From NCBI RefSeq assembly GCF_024397915.1, contig NZ_CP073347.1, forward strand, positions 4,216,001-4,280,000: a stretch of DNA of 64,000 bases. Direction: 5' to 3'. This document shows positions 55,202-63,997 of the stretch, piece after piece. This stretch comes from Marinobacterium rhizophilum. GTDB taxonomy: Bacteria > Pseudomonadota > Gammaproteobacteria > Pseudomonadales > Balneatricaceae. Position 1 is the stretch's first letter. Every line of letters begins with the position of its first letter. Both the position numbers and the translations under genes were made by a program. A model generated the notes under the pieces. It saw only the letters and a program-made list of their open reading frames with translations, did no database searches and had not been told where the DNA came from.

Positions 55202-56759
55202 ATAGCACGCGCCGCTGCCGCCTGTCGGTTTTGCTGTGCTTGACGCGCTTGCCCGTACGCCTGTCCATTCCGCTGCGCCTGTCCATGAAACGCACCTTTT
55301 CATGGCTTCTCAGCTCGGCCAGCCAGCGCACACCTTCCGGGTCTATATGGTGCACGGCCGAGAAATCGACGACCAGCTCATCCACCTGCTTTACCGCCTT
55401 GTGGAACAGAGACTCGATCACGGGCAAGGAACCGTAATAGATATTTCCCTTGATACGCAGAATATTACCCTCCAGTGATACGTTGGGGTGCGCCTTTTCC
55501 CACTTCGCGTAAGCCAGTGCCAGCAGAGACCCGCAGATAACCGCACCAAAGAGTCCGAAGATGTGTACCGAGATAAATGAGGCCGCGAACACGATGCCCT
55601 CGGGCAGGTTGTGACAGTGGGGCTTGATGTCCGACCACTTAATCATGTTGGCCCCCACGATCATGATGGTGGCGGCCATGGCAGGGATGGGAATGATCGC
55701 GATCAGGTCGGAGAAAAACAGCACCAGCAACAGCAGAATCATGCCTGAAAACACCGCTGCCAGCCGACTGACGGCGCCCATGGCATGCATCAGCCACATG
55801 CGATTGAAGGAGGCGCAGCTAGGCAGCGATGAAATAAAGGGCAGCAGGCAGTTGCACAGGCTGTCGGCAAAGATACCGTGGCGGGCGCTGATGTAATGAC
55901 CCTGCTTGCGGTTCATGCGCCGCATGGCAGCGACCGTCTGGAACAGCCCCAGCAGTGCCAGGGTAATGGCGCCGGGAATAATGCTGATCAAATCCGGCAT
56001 GGCTTCCTGGGTGAACAGCGGGATGGATGGAAAAATGAAACCGATGGCGGACATGTCAGCGGTCTGTTCGATCAGGGTGTTTTCCAGCCCGTAGCGGGCG
56101 TTGAGGTATTCCGACAACAGGGTGCCGGCGATAATCCCCAGCAGGATGGCTGCATTTCGCAGTGGCTGAAACTGCCGCGCCAGTATCGTGACAACGAGTG
56201 TGGCCAGGCCGATATGGATGGCGTGCATGTTGCCGATTTCGAGCATCGCCAGGAAGGTCTGCCAGGCAATCCACAGCGGCCACTCCGCCTCGGTATTGAT
56301 CGGCAGGCCGGCGAAGCCGGCGAAGGACTTGAAAATCAGAAACAGGCCAATGCCACAGATCATGCCGTTGATCACGGGCTCACTGAGAAAGTCCAGCATG
56401 CGCCCCAGGGGCGGAATCAGCAGGAAGAGCAGCTGAAACACGCCGGCCATCAGAATCAGGCTCAGGGCATAGCCAATATAGTCATTGCCAAACTGCGGTG
56501 CCACGGGCAGCAGGGTGACACCGATCACCGCTGACATGGCACTGTTGGGGCCGCCGTGGAATATTCGCGAGGGGTTCAGCAGGGCCGTGAACAGCACACC
56601 CCAGATGGCGGCGTAGATGCCAAAGTAGGGGGGCAGCCCCGCCAGGGTGGTCGAAAAGGCGATGGCCTGGGGCAGGACCACCACCGCCAGAGTGAGACCG
56701 ACTAGCAGGCTGTTGCCGATAGCGTAGTCTTTGCCGCGGGTCATCAGGGAGGCGTGCAT
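55200..56759 (-). CDS. SulP family anion transporter with STAS domain
   Basis: A 519-aa SulP/SLC26 transporter. The first ~400 residues contain 10-12 hydrophobic segments, with the family motif VVLPQAIAFSTTLAGLPPYFGIYAAIWG. The C-terminal STAS domain (about 425-495, VDELVVDFSAVHHIDPEGVRWL) is followed by a very basic tail. These transport sulfate, bicarbonate or other anions. It follows two c-type cytochromes of a possible thiosulfate pathway with 14 nt between, which hints at sulfate or sulfur-oxyanion transport. Confidence 0.87.
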   Translation of the reverse strand: MHASLMTRGKDYAIGNSLLVGLTLAVVVLPQAIAFSTTLAGLPPYFGIYAAIWGVLFTALLNPSRIFHGGPNSAMSAVIGVTLLPVAPQFGNDYIGYALSLILMAGVFQLLFLLIPPLGRMLDFLSEPVINGMICGIGLFLIFKSFAGFAGLPINTEAEWPLWIAWQTFLAMLEIGNMHAIHIGLATLVVTILARQFQPLRNAAILLGIIAGTLLSEYLNARYGLENTLIEQTADMSAIGFIFPSIPLFTQEAMPDLISIIPGAITLALLGLFQTVAAMRRMNRKQGHYISARHGIFADSLCNCLLPFISSLPSCASFNRMWLMHAMGAVSRLAAVFSGMILLLLVLFFSDLIAIIPIPAMAATIMIVGANMIKWSDIKPHCHNLPEGIVFAASFISVHIFGLFGAVICGSLLALAYAKWEKAHPNVSLEGNILRIKGNIYYGSLPVIESLFHKAVKQVDELVVDFSAVHHIDPEGVRWLAELRSHEKVRFMDRRSGMDRRTGKRVKHSKTDRRQRRVL

Positions 56760-56773
56760 GCTTGATCCTTGGA

Positions 56774-57850
56774 TTACGGCTTGTTGGCGTGGAGGTTTTC
56801 AACGGCAGCCACCAGGGGCGGCATGACAAGCATCATCAGCTGCTGCCAGGCGGCGGCCAGGGGGCCCTGCTTGTCACCGGCAGGCCTTGGCAGGTTGCTG
56901 ATGTAAAAGGCAATGTCGCGGCATTCCTGGGGCTCAAGGGTACCCTCCTGGCCCAGGGGCATGTTGCGGCAGATAAAGCCCGGCAGAATGGTGGACACGA
57001 AGGAGAAGTTGTTGCGCGACTGCAGGTTGAAGGCATTGGGGCCCGCCACGGCGGGGGCCAGTACCTGGTTGTCCACAACAGTCCCCAGTCCTTGCTGGCC
57101 GTGACAGGCGGCGCACTTGTCACGAAAGAGGGACTGGCCGCGCACGTAATCGTCGCCACGCTTGTCGGTCATGGAGGCTGTGACTTCATCGATGCCCTGC
57201 TCGGGGTAGCGGTTGCCGATGCGAAGGTCCAGCGCGGCGGACAGAAAGCGGCTGTAGGCGGTGACATCGCTGACCAGGTCGTCGGCGATATTGGGTTTGA
57301 AACCGTTGGATGAGTTGATGTAACACTGCATCTGGCGCAGTTCGTAGGGCAGCAGGATGCCGGTGAAACGATCGTACATGTCCGCCATGACCCAGGATGC
57401 CCCCAGGCTCAGGGAGCCGACCTGAGGAGTGCCATCGGGACTCTGCTTGTCGCCGATGCCCTGGTGGCAGTGATCACAGCTGGTCTGGTTGCCGCGTACA
57501 AAACGGGTCGAATTCCAGCGCTCCTGGCGGTTGTCTGCGGCGTGCTGCCCCTGGAGGTCGTCGATAATATTGCAGCCGCGCTGAATGGCCCGCACATCCT
57601 CCGGGCTATACCCCTGTTTCAGCACCTGCTGTCCGGTTTTCCGTTCGATGTAGGGGGAGATGTAATAGTCGCCGGGCTTCAGGTTGTAGCCATCGAGCTT
57701 GGCCTGGCAGCCAGGGGTGAGCGTCACTGCATTCTGGCGAATCTGTGCCCGTTCGGCATGATAGCCTTGGGCAATGCCATAGAGCCCCGCGAGCCCGGCG
57801 AGTAGCAGTGCGAGCAGGATAGATTTTATGGCGACGGGGGAGAGCTGCAT
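56774..57850 (-). CDS. Diheme c-type cytochrome, thiosulfate dehydrogenase (TsdA)-like
   Basis: A 358-aa exported protein with an N-terminal hydrophobic anchor or signal (about 8-28) and two heme motifs, CDHCH (125-129) and CAACH (246-250). The segment MQCYINSSNG places Cys176 47 residues after the first heme His, like the axial Cys ligand of TsdA and SoxA. TsdA interconverts thiosulfate and tetrathionate. Its start overlaps the stop of the monoheme gene by one base. Enzyme activity is inferred from motifs. Confidence 0.75.
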   Translation of the reverse strand: MQLSPVAIKSILLALLLAGLAGLYGIAQGYHAERAQIRQNAVTLTPGCQAKLDGYNLKPGDYYISPYIERKTGQQVLKQGYSPEDVRAIQRGCNIIDDLQGQHAADNRQERWNSTRFVRGNQTSCDHCHQGIGDKQSPDGTPQVGSLSLGASWVMADMYDRFTGILLPYELRQMQCYINSSNGFKPNIADDLVSDVTAYSRFLSAALDLRIGNRYPEQGIDEVTASMTDKRGDDYVRGQSLFRDKCAACHGQQGLGTVVDNQVLAPAVAGPNAFNLQSRNNFSFVSTILPGFICRNMPLGQEGTLEPQECRDIAFYISNLPRPAGDKQGPLAAAWQQLMMLVMPPLVAAVENLHANKP

Positions 57851-58419
57851 CAGGGGGTTCCTCCCAGGCTGCCTTCGCCCAATTGCAGGTGATGGGCCAC
57901 CATGCGTGCAAAGATGCGTACGTCCCGTACCGCGGGGTCGTAAATTGTCGGCACAAAGCCGTCCAGGTGCTTGGCGTAACAGCGCATCACGCTTTCTTCG
58001 AAGGAAATGCGCCGGTCGAGTTCGGGAACGAAACGGTCGCCATTCACCAGCGCGTAGGCCAGGTCTTCATTGCTGTGGCAGCTGCTGCAGCTGTTGTCTG
58101 GATCGGTGGCCGTTTTGCGGGTAAAGCGCCAGGCATAGTCGGGTGTCTGGTGGGTCAGGTTATAGCCGTTCTGCACAGCGCGGACAAAATAGCCATCGCG
58201 ACCAAAGCTGTCGACCTGGTAGTTGCGACGAAACTCCTCCCAGCCGGGTTCCGTGCGTGCTTGATGGGAGAAGATCGCAAGGCCCGAACCCAGGTGTGCC
58301 CAGACGACAAACACCACCACCACTGCGGCACAAAGAAGCGGTTTGGTCGCAGCGCTCAGCGTCTCTTTGCGAGCTGCTCTGGCACGCAATACTGCAGGCG
58401 AATGGGCGGGTTGCTGCAT
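57850..58419 (-). CDS. Membrane-anchored monoheme cytochrome c, TsdA/SoxA-related
   Basis: A 189-aa protein with a transmembrane segment (about 27-50) and one heme motif, CSSCH (111-115). VMRCYAKHLDGF (Cys147) parallels the Cys-containing segment of the TsdA-like partner. The two genes are fused by a shared base at the stop/start, so they probably form a complex at the periplasmic face, with this one handing electrons to or from the membrane. Confidence 0.72.
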   Translation of the reverse strand: MQQPAHSPAVLRARAARKETLSAATKPLLCAAVVVVFVVWAHLGSGLAIFSHQARTEPGWEEFRRNYQVDSFGRDGYFVRAVQNGYNLTHQTPDYAWRFTRKTATDPDNSCSSCHSNEDLAYALVNGDRFVPELDRRISFEESVMRCYAKHLDGFVPTIYDPAVRDVRIFARMVAHHLQLGEGSLGGTP

Positions 58420-58441
58420 GCTGACTTACATCTCCTTGTCG

Positions 58442-60487
58442 TTACTCGTTCGCAGCTGAAAAGCAGGGCAGGGTTGCCTGGTAGGCGCTGGCTGTCATGG
58501 GCCTGCCCAGCAGGTAGCCCTGCAGAAAATCACAGCCCTGCTGGCGCAGGAAATCGCGCTGCTCGACGGTTTCCACCCCTTCGGCGACCACGCGCAAGCC
58601 CAGCCGGTGAGCCATCACCACGATGGCGCCGATAAGGGCGCAGCCGTCCTGGTCCTGCGGCAGCCCCTGGATAAAGCTGCGGTCGATCTTGAGGGCATCG
58701 AAGGAAAAGCGCCTCAGGTAGCTGAGGGAGGAGTAGCCGGTGCCAAAGTCATCCAGGCTGAGTTTGATTCCCATGGCCTGGAGCTGATCCAGGGTCTTGC
58801 TGACCTGCACATGATCGTCGAGCAGAATATTCTCCGTCATTTCCAGTTCGAGCATGTGCGTCGCAATGCGGTACTCCGAGGCCAGGTCGCGGATCACTGT
58901 CACCAGCCGGTCCTGCAGCTGCAGGCGGGAAATATTGATCGCCAGGGGGCCAGGGGTCAGGCCCAGATCAAGCCAGTGCCGCAGCCAGGAGCAGGCCTGT
59001 CGCAGTACCCAGTCGCCGATGGTAACAATCAGCCCGGAAGCCTCGGCCAGCGGTATAAAGGTGGCCGGGCTGATAATGCCGTTCTGCGGATGCTGCCAGC
59101 GCAGCAGGACTTCAGCACCGACAGGCTGGCACTGGCCGGACTGGACGATGGGCTGGAAATAGAGTTCCAGCTCGCCGCGCTCAACAGCCAGGTGCAGGTC
59201 CTGTTCAAGCTGCAGGCGCTCGCGCACACGCACGTTCATTTCCTGGGTGAAGAAACAGATAGGCAGGTGGGCAGGTGTCTTGGCCTGATACATGGCGTTG
59301 TCGGCGTTGGCCATCAGTTCTTCGGCGCTGATGCCGTCGTCCGGATAGAGCGCGATACCGATACTGCAGTGCACGATGACTTCGCGGCCGTGCACCAGCA
59401 GGCGCTCGGATGTGGCCTCCAGCAGCCGGGTGGCGATCTGCTTGACCTCGTCGATGTCCTGTACCCGTGGCAACAGCACCAGAAACTCATCGCCGCCCAG
59501 GCGCGCCAGGGTGTCGACATCCCGCAGGCGGGACAGCAGGCGCGCGCCGAGCATGGCCAGCAGCTCGTCGCCTGCGGCGTGGCCCATGGTGTCGTTAACG
59601 ACCTTGAAGTTATCCAGGTCGATAAAAATCACCGCCACCAGTTCGTTGTGGCGTCTGGCCAGGCGCAGCTCGTGGTCCAGCCGGTCAATGGCCATCATGC
59701 GGTTCGGCAGTGCCGTGAGGGCATCGTAGTTGGCCTGATAGTGAAGCTTGGCCTGTTCTTCACGGATGGCGTGCACCATGGCATTGAACGTTTCCGCCAG
59801 ACTGCCGAGCTCGTCCCGGGAGGTGACGGTGACTTCCTCCAGCTCGCCCTGGCCGGCGTTGCGTGAGGCGTTCATCAGGCGATTGACCGGGCCCATGACG
59901 TTGTAGCGGAATACCCAGAAGATGGCACTGCACAGGAACAGGATAATCAGGCCGTAAATCGAGCTCTGAATCAGCAGTTGCTTCTGGGTCTGGGCATGCA
60001 GCTGTTCGCGGCTGATGCCGACCTTGAGCTGGCCCAGCGGGCGCTCGCCATGGCTGATGGGAAACTCCATGGGCAGCAGGTCATACAGGCTGGATGACAG
60101 TCGTGCGACCAGGCGCGCGGTTTTCGGTGGCGTCAGTGGTGCCGTTTCCTTGTCGAGCCCCAGGGCCTGCAGCGCATCCAGTACCCGGGGGTCCTGCTCG
60201 TTGAAAAAGGAGGTGAGAGGGGTGCCCTTGTCGTTGACGATGACGCCATAGACGACATCGCGTTGGCGCGACACTTCACGGGCGTATTCGTTAAGGGTGA
60301 GAAAATCGAAGCTGAGCATGGCATCGGGGCTGATCAGTGCGATCAGGTGTCCGAGAACCCGTCCACGCTCATTGAGCTGTTGTTCCAGGAGCTGGCTCTG
60401 GCTGTGGATAAAGTAGTAAGCATTGAGGGCGAGCGTCACCGACAGGATACCGCTGACGATGAGAATGAACCTGGAGGCTAAACGCAC
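58442..60487 (-). CDS. GGDEF-EAL protein with periplasmic sensor and HAMP
   Basis: A 681-aa c-di-GMP enzyme. TM1 is at about 7-27, then a periplasmic domain, TM2 at about 175-195, HAMP to about 250, and GGDEF with intact GGDEF (331-335) and an RxxD inhibitory site (322-325). The EAL domain has EVL in place of EAL at 459-461, with intact DDFGTGYSS (579 onward). Both activities are possible. It starts 15 nt after a PhnD-like binding protein, which may feed signal to it. Confidence 0.9.
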   Translation of the reverse strand: MRLASRFILIVSGILSVTLALNAYYFIHSQSQLLEQQLNERGRVLGHLIALISPDAMLSFDFLTLNEYAREVSRQRDVVYGVIVNDKGTPLTSFFNEQDPRVLDALQALGLDKETAPLTPPKTARLVARLSSSLYDLLPMEFPISHGERPLGQLKVGISREQLHAQTQKQLLIQSSIYGLIILFLCSAIFWVFRYNVMGPVNRLMNASRNAGQGELEEVTVTSRDELGSLAETFNAMVHAIREEQAKLHYQANYDALTALPNRMMAIDRLDHELRLARRHNELVAVIFIDLDNFKVVNDTMGHAAGDELLAMLGARLLSRLRDVDTLARLGGDEFLVLLPRVQDIDEVKQIATRLLEATSERLLVHGREVIVHCSIGIALYPDDGISAEELMANADNAMYQAKTPAHLPICFFTQEMNVRVRERLQLEQDLHLAVERGELELYFQPIVQSGQCQPVGAEVLLRWQHPQNGIISPATFIPLAEASGLIVTIGDWVLRQACSWLRHWLDLGLTPGPLAINISRLQLQDRLVTVIRDLASEYRIATHMLELEMTENILLDDHVQVSKTLDQLQAMGIKLSLDDFGTGYSSLSYLRRFSFDALKIDRSFIQGLPQDQDGCALIGAIVVMAHRLGLRVVAEGVETVEQRDFLRQQGCDFLQGYLLGRPMTASAYQATLPCFSAANE

Positions 60488-60502
60488 TAGGGTGCTCCGT
60501 CG

Positions 60503-61468
60503 TCAATGACGATCCTGGCTGGGCATGACCTGATCGATGATGCGCCTGTGGGGGGCGTAACTGTCGTCATTGGCAATTCCCATACCGCTCATCTGGGCCT
60601 TCTCAAGGATAGCCAGACCCTCCTGGCTGGCTTCGAGACCGACGAGCAGGGACTGAATTCGTGCCGCATCTTCATCCTCCATGGTGCGGCGTACTGCCCA
60701 GGGCAGGTGCAACAGCTGTTCGGTGACTGCCAGGTGAGTCAGCTGGCTGGTGTCCACGCTGTCCTTGACCACTGTCAAATCGATCAGGATATCACCTGCA
60801 CCGCTTGCCTGAGCTTCGTCGTAGTAAAGCGCAATTAGCGAGTTGGGTGGGCTCTTGGCAAAGACTTCCTGGTAGTCACCGGGCTGCAGTCCGGCCTGCA
60901 ACAGCAGGTAACGCGGCAGTATATAACTCATCATGGCATCTTCGCCGCCGCCAAATATAATTCTCTTGCCGCGCAGCTGTTCGACTCGGCTGATGCCGCT
61001 ATCGTGCTTGACGTAGAGCGCACCTGCGACCGTGCTGCGGTCGAATTCCTCGTTGTGGGCGATGACGCGGTACTGGGCCGATGAGCGCACATAATGAAAC
61101 TGGTTATAGTGCACTATATCGAAACGGCCATCCTTTACGTCCTGCAGGAAGGACTTGAAGTCCCTGGATGTCACCAGCTGTATCTCGCGCCCGAGTGAGG
61201 TGCTGAGGTAGTTTACCAGGGGGCTGAACAGCTCGGTCGTCAGAGTCGGGTTGCGTCTTGGCAGTATGCCAAGGAGTAGAGGCTCCTGGGTTGCGGCCCG
61301 GGGCGCCAGTGTCAGGGCATCGGCGAGCAGTATTGTCAGTACCAGAAGCACAACGGCGACCCCGCGCAGTACCGGGCCCGGGCGCGTTACCGGGCTGCGA
61401 CTGCGAGGCTCAGCGGGCGGATTGATGGCGCCAGGATAAACAGGTGCGTGTCCGTACCGATGTAGCAT
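60503..61468 (-). CDS. PhnD/SsuA-like periplasmic binding protein
   Basis: A 321-aa protein with an N-terminal membrane segment (about 36-56 of the longer frame) and the phosphonate-binding-protein fold: LLLGILPRRNPTLTTELFSPLVNYLSTSLG, FDIVHYNQFHYV, LRGKRIIFGGGEDAMMSYILPRYLL. ATG 61468 is preferred to ATG 61492, since GGAGG precedes it at the best distance. No permease genes follow; the next gene is the GGDEF-EAL protein, so it is probably a sensor rather than a transport component. Confidence 0.82.
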   Translation of the reverse strand: MLHRYGHAPVYPGAINPPAEPRSRSPVTRPGPVLRGVAVVLLVLTILLADALTLAPRAATQEPLLLGILPRRNPTLTTELFSPLVNYLSTSLGREIQLVTSRDFKSFLQDVKDGRFDIVHYNQFHYVRSSAQYRVIAHNEEFDRSTVAGALYVKHDSGISRVEQLRGKRIIFGGGEDAMMSYILPRYLLLQAGLQPGDYQEVFAKSPPNSLIALYYDEAQASGAGDILIDLTVVKDSVDTSQLTHLAVTEQLLHLPWAVRRTMEDEDAARIQSLLVGLEASQEGLAILEKAQMSGMGIANDDSYAPHRRIIDQVMPSQDRH

Positions 61469-61715
61469 CCTGTTGCCTCCAGCGCGATTCATACGTTTGT
61501 TTGGATGGCACCGATACTAGAGTAGGTGCTGGAATCCTGTCAAACATCAATATATAACATGTTGAATTTATTGGTTTCTTTGTCTTGGTGTGGCGTGACG
61601 GCTGTTGGTCGGCAGAGGGCTTTCAGCTGCACGTTTTTTGCCCTTAACGGGACCCGTGAAGTCTCACTGGGGGCCGATGTTGACCGCTTTGCAACGTTGG
61701 GGGTAGGGTGGGAGC

Positions 61716-62216
61716 ATGATAAATATTGGATCTTTCACCTTTCAGTACGACCAGACCGAGGATCGCATCCGGCTGATTGGCAACATGAACAATGGCCAGC
61801 TGCGGATTGATTTCTGGCTAACGCGGCGCCTGTGTCTGCGCATTCTGGGGGCGTCAGACAAACTGGTGGGCCAGACCTCAAGGCAGGTCAGCCGCAGCCC
61901 GGTGGAACACCGGGAGGCCATGGCGCAGTTTGAGCATGAGCAGGCGCGTGAGACGCTGCAGGTGCATGAAGCCCCTTTGCAGACCCGCTCACAGGCGGCG
62001 GTACTACAGCGTCTTGATGTCAGCTTTCGCGATGGGCGCTATCAGCTGAGTTTCTTTACCGGTGACAGCGACCAGGCCGTTGCGGTCAGCGTGCTCAACT
62101 ATGCCGAGCTGCATCAGGTACTGCATTTGTTGCACCGGGGCTGTCAGTCGCTGGACTGGGGCGCCCCGGCGCAGTTGTTTGTTACGAAAACGCCCGCCAG
62201 CCAGACGCTGCAGTAG
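61716..62216 (+). CDS. Hypothetical protein
   Basis: A 166-aa cytosolic protein with alternating strands (FTFQYDQTEDRIRLIG, QLRIDFWLTRRLCLRIL) and a helical middle rich in Glu, Gln and Arg. The N-terminal part resembles proteins predicted from flagellar or phage-like regions only vaguely, and I do not assign a family. GGGAG precedes ATG 61716. It is divergent from the PhnD-like gene across 247 bp with no other feature. Confidence 0.65.
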   Translation: MINIGSFTFQYDQTEDRIRLIGNMNNGQLRIDFWLTRRLCLRILGASDKLVGQTSRQVSRSPVEHREAMAQFEHEQARETLQVHEAPLQTRSQAAVLQRLDVSFRDGRYQLSFFTGDSDQAVAVSVLNYAELHQVLHLLHRGCQSLDWGAPAQLFVTKTPASQTLQ

Positions 62217-62326
62217 GTGCTCTCATCTTGGCGAGTCCCGCGGGGGACTGGCGGCTGTGCATGGCAGGGCTGATCGCGGTATTATCCCGCCCCTGATCCT
62301 TGCCCGTATCCGAACCGGTTTCCCGA

Positions 62327-63031
62327 ATGTCCTTTTTATCCGCGCCGCCGCGCAAACCCTTTGTTGCCCGCGGCTCAAAAATCGCCCGCTGTGATCGCTG
62401 TTTGTTGCCGCAGTTGCGCTGTATCTGTGAATTCCGCGTACAGGTAGAGGCCAGGGCGCGTTTCTGGCTGCTGACCCACCGCAATGAAGTCTACAAGCCC
62501 ACCAATACCGGGCGCCTGATTCTGGATACCATAGCCCAGTCGCGTACCTTTCAATGGAGCCGGACGGAACCCGAGTCTGAGCTGCTGCTGCAGCTGGCCA
62601 ATCCTGCCATGGACCCTTACCTGGTGTTCCCGTCGGCACCGGATTATGCGCCGCGCATGGTTGAATTCGAGCCCAAGCCAGGGCGCGAGCCGGTGTTTAT
62701 TATCCTGGACGGTACCTGGCGTCAGGCGCGGCGGATGTTCCGCCACAGCCGCTATCTGGATCAGGTACCGGTCATCGAGCCGCGAACCTTGCGCCAGACG
62801 CGCTACGACCTGCGCACCCAGGCCGAAGATCACCACCTCTGCACCTGTGAAGTGGCGGCCGCGTTGCTGGAGCAGATTGGAGATGCACACAGCGCCGAGG
62901 TGCTGGACGCCTATTTCGAAGTCTTTAACGAGGTCTATCACGCCTCGCGTCGTACCCGCCCAATGAGCGATCTATCGGTAGCCAAGCAGCGCCTGACACT
63001 GGCGCGGGGGCTCACTCAGTCGGCCAGATAG
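62327..63031 (+). CDS. DTW-domain tRNA-uridine aminocarboxypropyltransferase (TapT/YfiP-like)
   Basis: A 234-aa DTW-domain protein. The N-terminal Cys motif is CDRCLLPQLRCIC, and the family signature is LDGTWRQARRMFR. E. coli TapT makes acp3U at position 47 of tRNAs. ATG 62327 was chosen; the longer frame uses TTG. The gene ends 16 nt inside the convergent ThiG-like gene. Confidence 0.85.
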   Translation: MSFLSAPPRKPFVARGSKIARCDRCLLPQLRCICEFRVQVEARARFWLLTHRNEVYKPTNTGRLILDTIAQSRTFQWSRTEPESELLLQLANPAMDPYLVFPSAPDYAPRMVEFEPKPGREPVFIILDGTWRQARRMFRHSRYLDQVPVIEPRTLRQTRYDLRTQAEDHHLCTCEVAAALLEQIGDAHSAEVLDAYFEVFNEVYHASRRTRPMSDLSVAKQRLTLARGLTQSAR

Positions 63032-63753
63032 CCCAGGCGCCCGGCCTGTACGGCGAAGCGCATGGCCTGGGCCATCAACACCGGCTCCTGGGCATGGGCA
63101 ATGGCCCTGTTTATTACGACGGCGTCGCACCCCAGTTCCATTGCCTGTGCCGCATCCGAGGCGCTGCTGATGCCGCCGAGCAGCACCGGTATGCAGGCCT
63201 GGTCGATGAGCCGGCGCAGGTTGCCGGGGTTGTATTGCGTCAGGCGCGAGTCCGGCGGGGCTCCCATGGGCATCAGGGCTGCTGCCCCCATGGCCTCCAG
63301 GCGTCTGGCGATCACCGGGTCGTCATTGCAGTACACGATCAGCCGAAAGCCTTCATTGATCAGGACCTGGGCCGCGCTCAGGGTTGCCGAAATATCGGGG
63401 TAGAGCGTCTGCTCGTCACCGAGTACTTCCAGCTGAACCAGCGACTGGCCCTGCAGCAGATCCCGGGCTTGCCGGCAGCACTCGATGGCATCCTCCGCCG
63501 TGTAGCAGCCCGAACTGGCGGGCAGAATCATGAATTCGTCGGGTGAGAGCGTATCGAGCAGGTTGGCTTCCTTGCTGCGCTGCCCCAGGTTGTTGCGCCG
63601 CACCGACACGCTGATGATCTCGGCGCCACTGGCCCTGGCGGCGACCAGGGCGCGCTGCGGGTCTCGATAGTGGCCTATGTCGAGCAGCAGGCGCGAGTCG
63701 AACAGCTGGCCGTCGATGGTAAAGCGATCAGATTCGTCTTCCGGGTCGTGCAT
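63016..63753 (-). CDS. ThiG-like protein lacking key thiazole-synthase residues
   Basis: A 245-aa TIM-barrel protein clearly homologous to thiazole synthase ThiG (SGAEIISVSVRRNNLGQ, GCYTAEDAIECCRQARDLL, ASDAAQAMELGCDAVV). The Schiff-base lysine of the KLEVLGD strand is Gln here (Q107). The GTGKY segment is DIGHY, the phosphate loop GAPIGSG is GAPPDSR, DAGVG is LGGIS, and the usual C-terminal ~15-20 residues are absent. The fold is kept but thiazole synthesis looks impossible or altered. It lies 40 nt after thiS. ATG 63753 begins the conserved part. Confidence 0.8.
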   Translation of the reverse strand: MHDPEDESDRFTIDGQLFDSRLLLDIGHYRDPQRALVAARASGAEIISVSVRRNNLGQRSKEANLLDTLSPDEFMILPASSGCYTAEDAIECCRQARDLLQGQSLVQLEVLGDEQTLYPDISATLSAAQVLINEGFRLIVYCNDDPVIARRLEAMGAAALMPMGAPPDSRLTQYNPGNLRRLIDQACIPVLLGGISSASDAAQAMELGCDAVVINRAIAHAQEPVLMAQAMRFAVQAGRLGYLAD

Positions 63754-63793
63754 CTTGGCAGACTCCCTTAACAGAAGTAGTCCTGGCGGTGTT

Positions 63794-63997
63794 TCAGCCT
63801 CCGCCAATGGCGTGGACAATCTCCACGCGATCGTTGTTATTGAGCAACACCGTTGCATGTGCTGCGCGCGGCACGATCTCGGCGTTCAGCTCGATCGCCA
63901 GGCGTCGCCCGCTGAGGCCAAGATGCTCGACAAGGTCGGTGAGACTCTGACCTTCGGGTATCCCGGTGGCCTGGCCATTGATGTAACACTGAATCAT
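63794..63997 (-). CDS. thiS: Sulfur carrier protein ThiS
   Basis: A 67-aa ubiquitin-fold protein with a normal core (LNAEIVPRAAHATVLLNNNDRVEIVHAIGGG) and an intact C-terminal Gly-Gly that is adenylated and thiocarboxylated for thiazole synthesis. Complete, and upstream of the ThiG-like gene in the same direction. Confidence 0.9.
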   Translation of the reverse strand: MIQCYINGQATGIPEGQSLTDLVEHLGLSGRRLAIELNAEIVPRAAHATVLLNNNDRVEIVHAIGGG

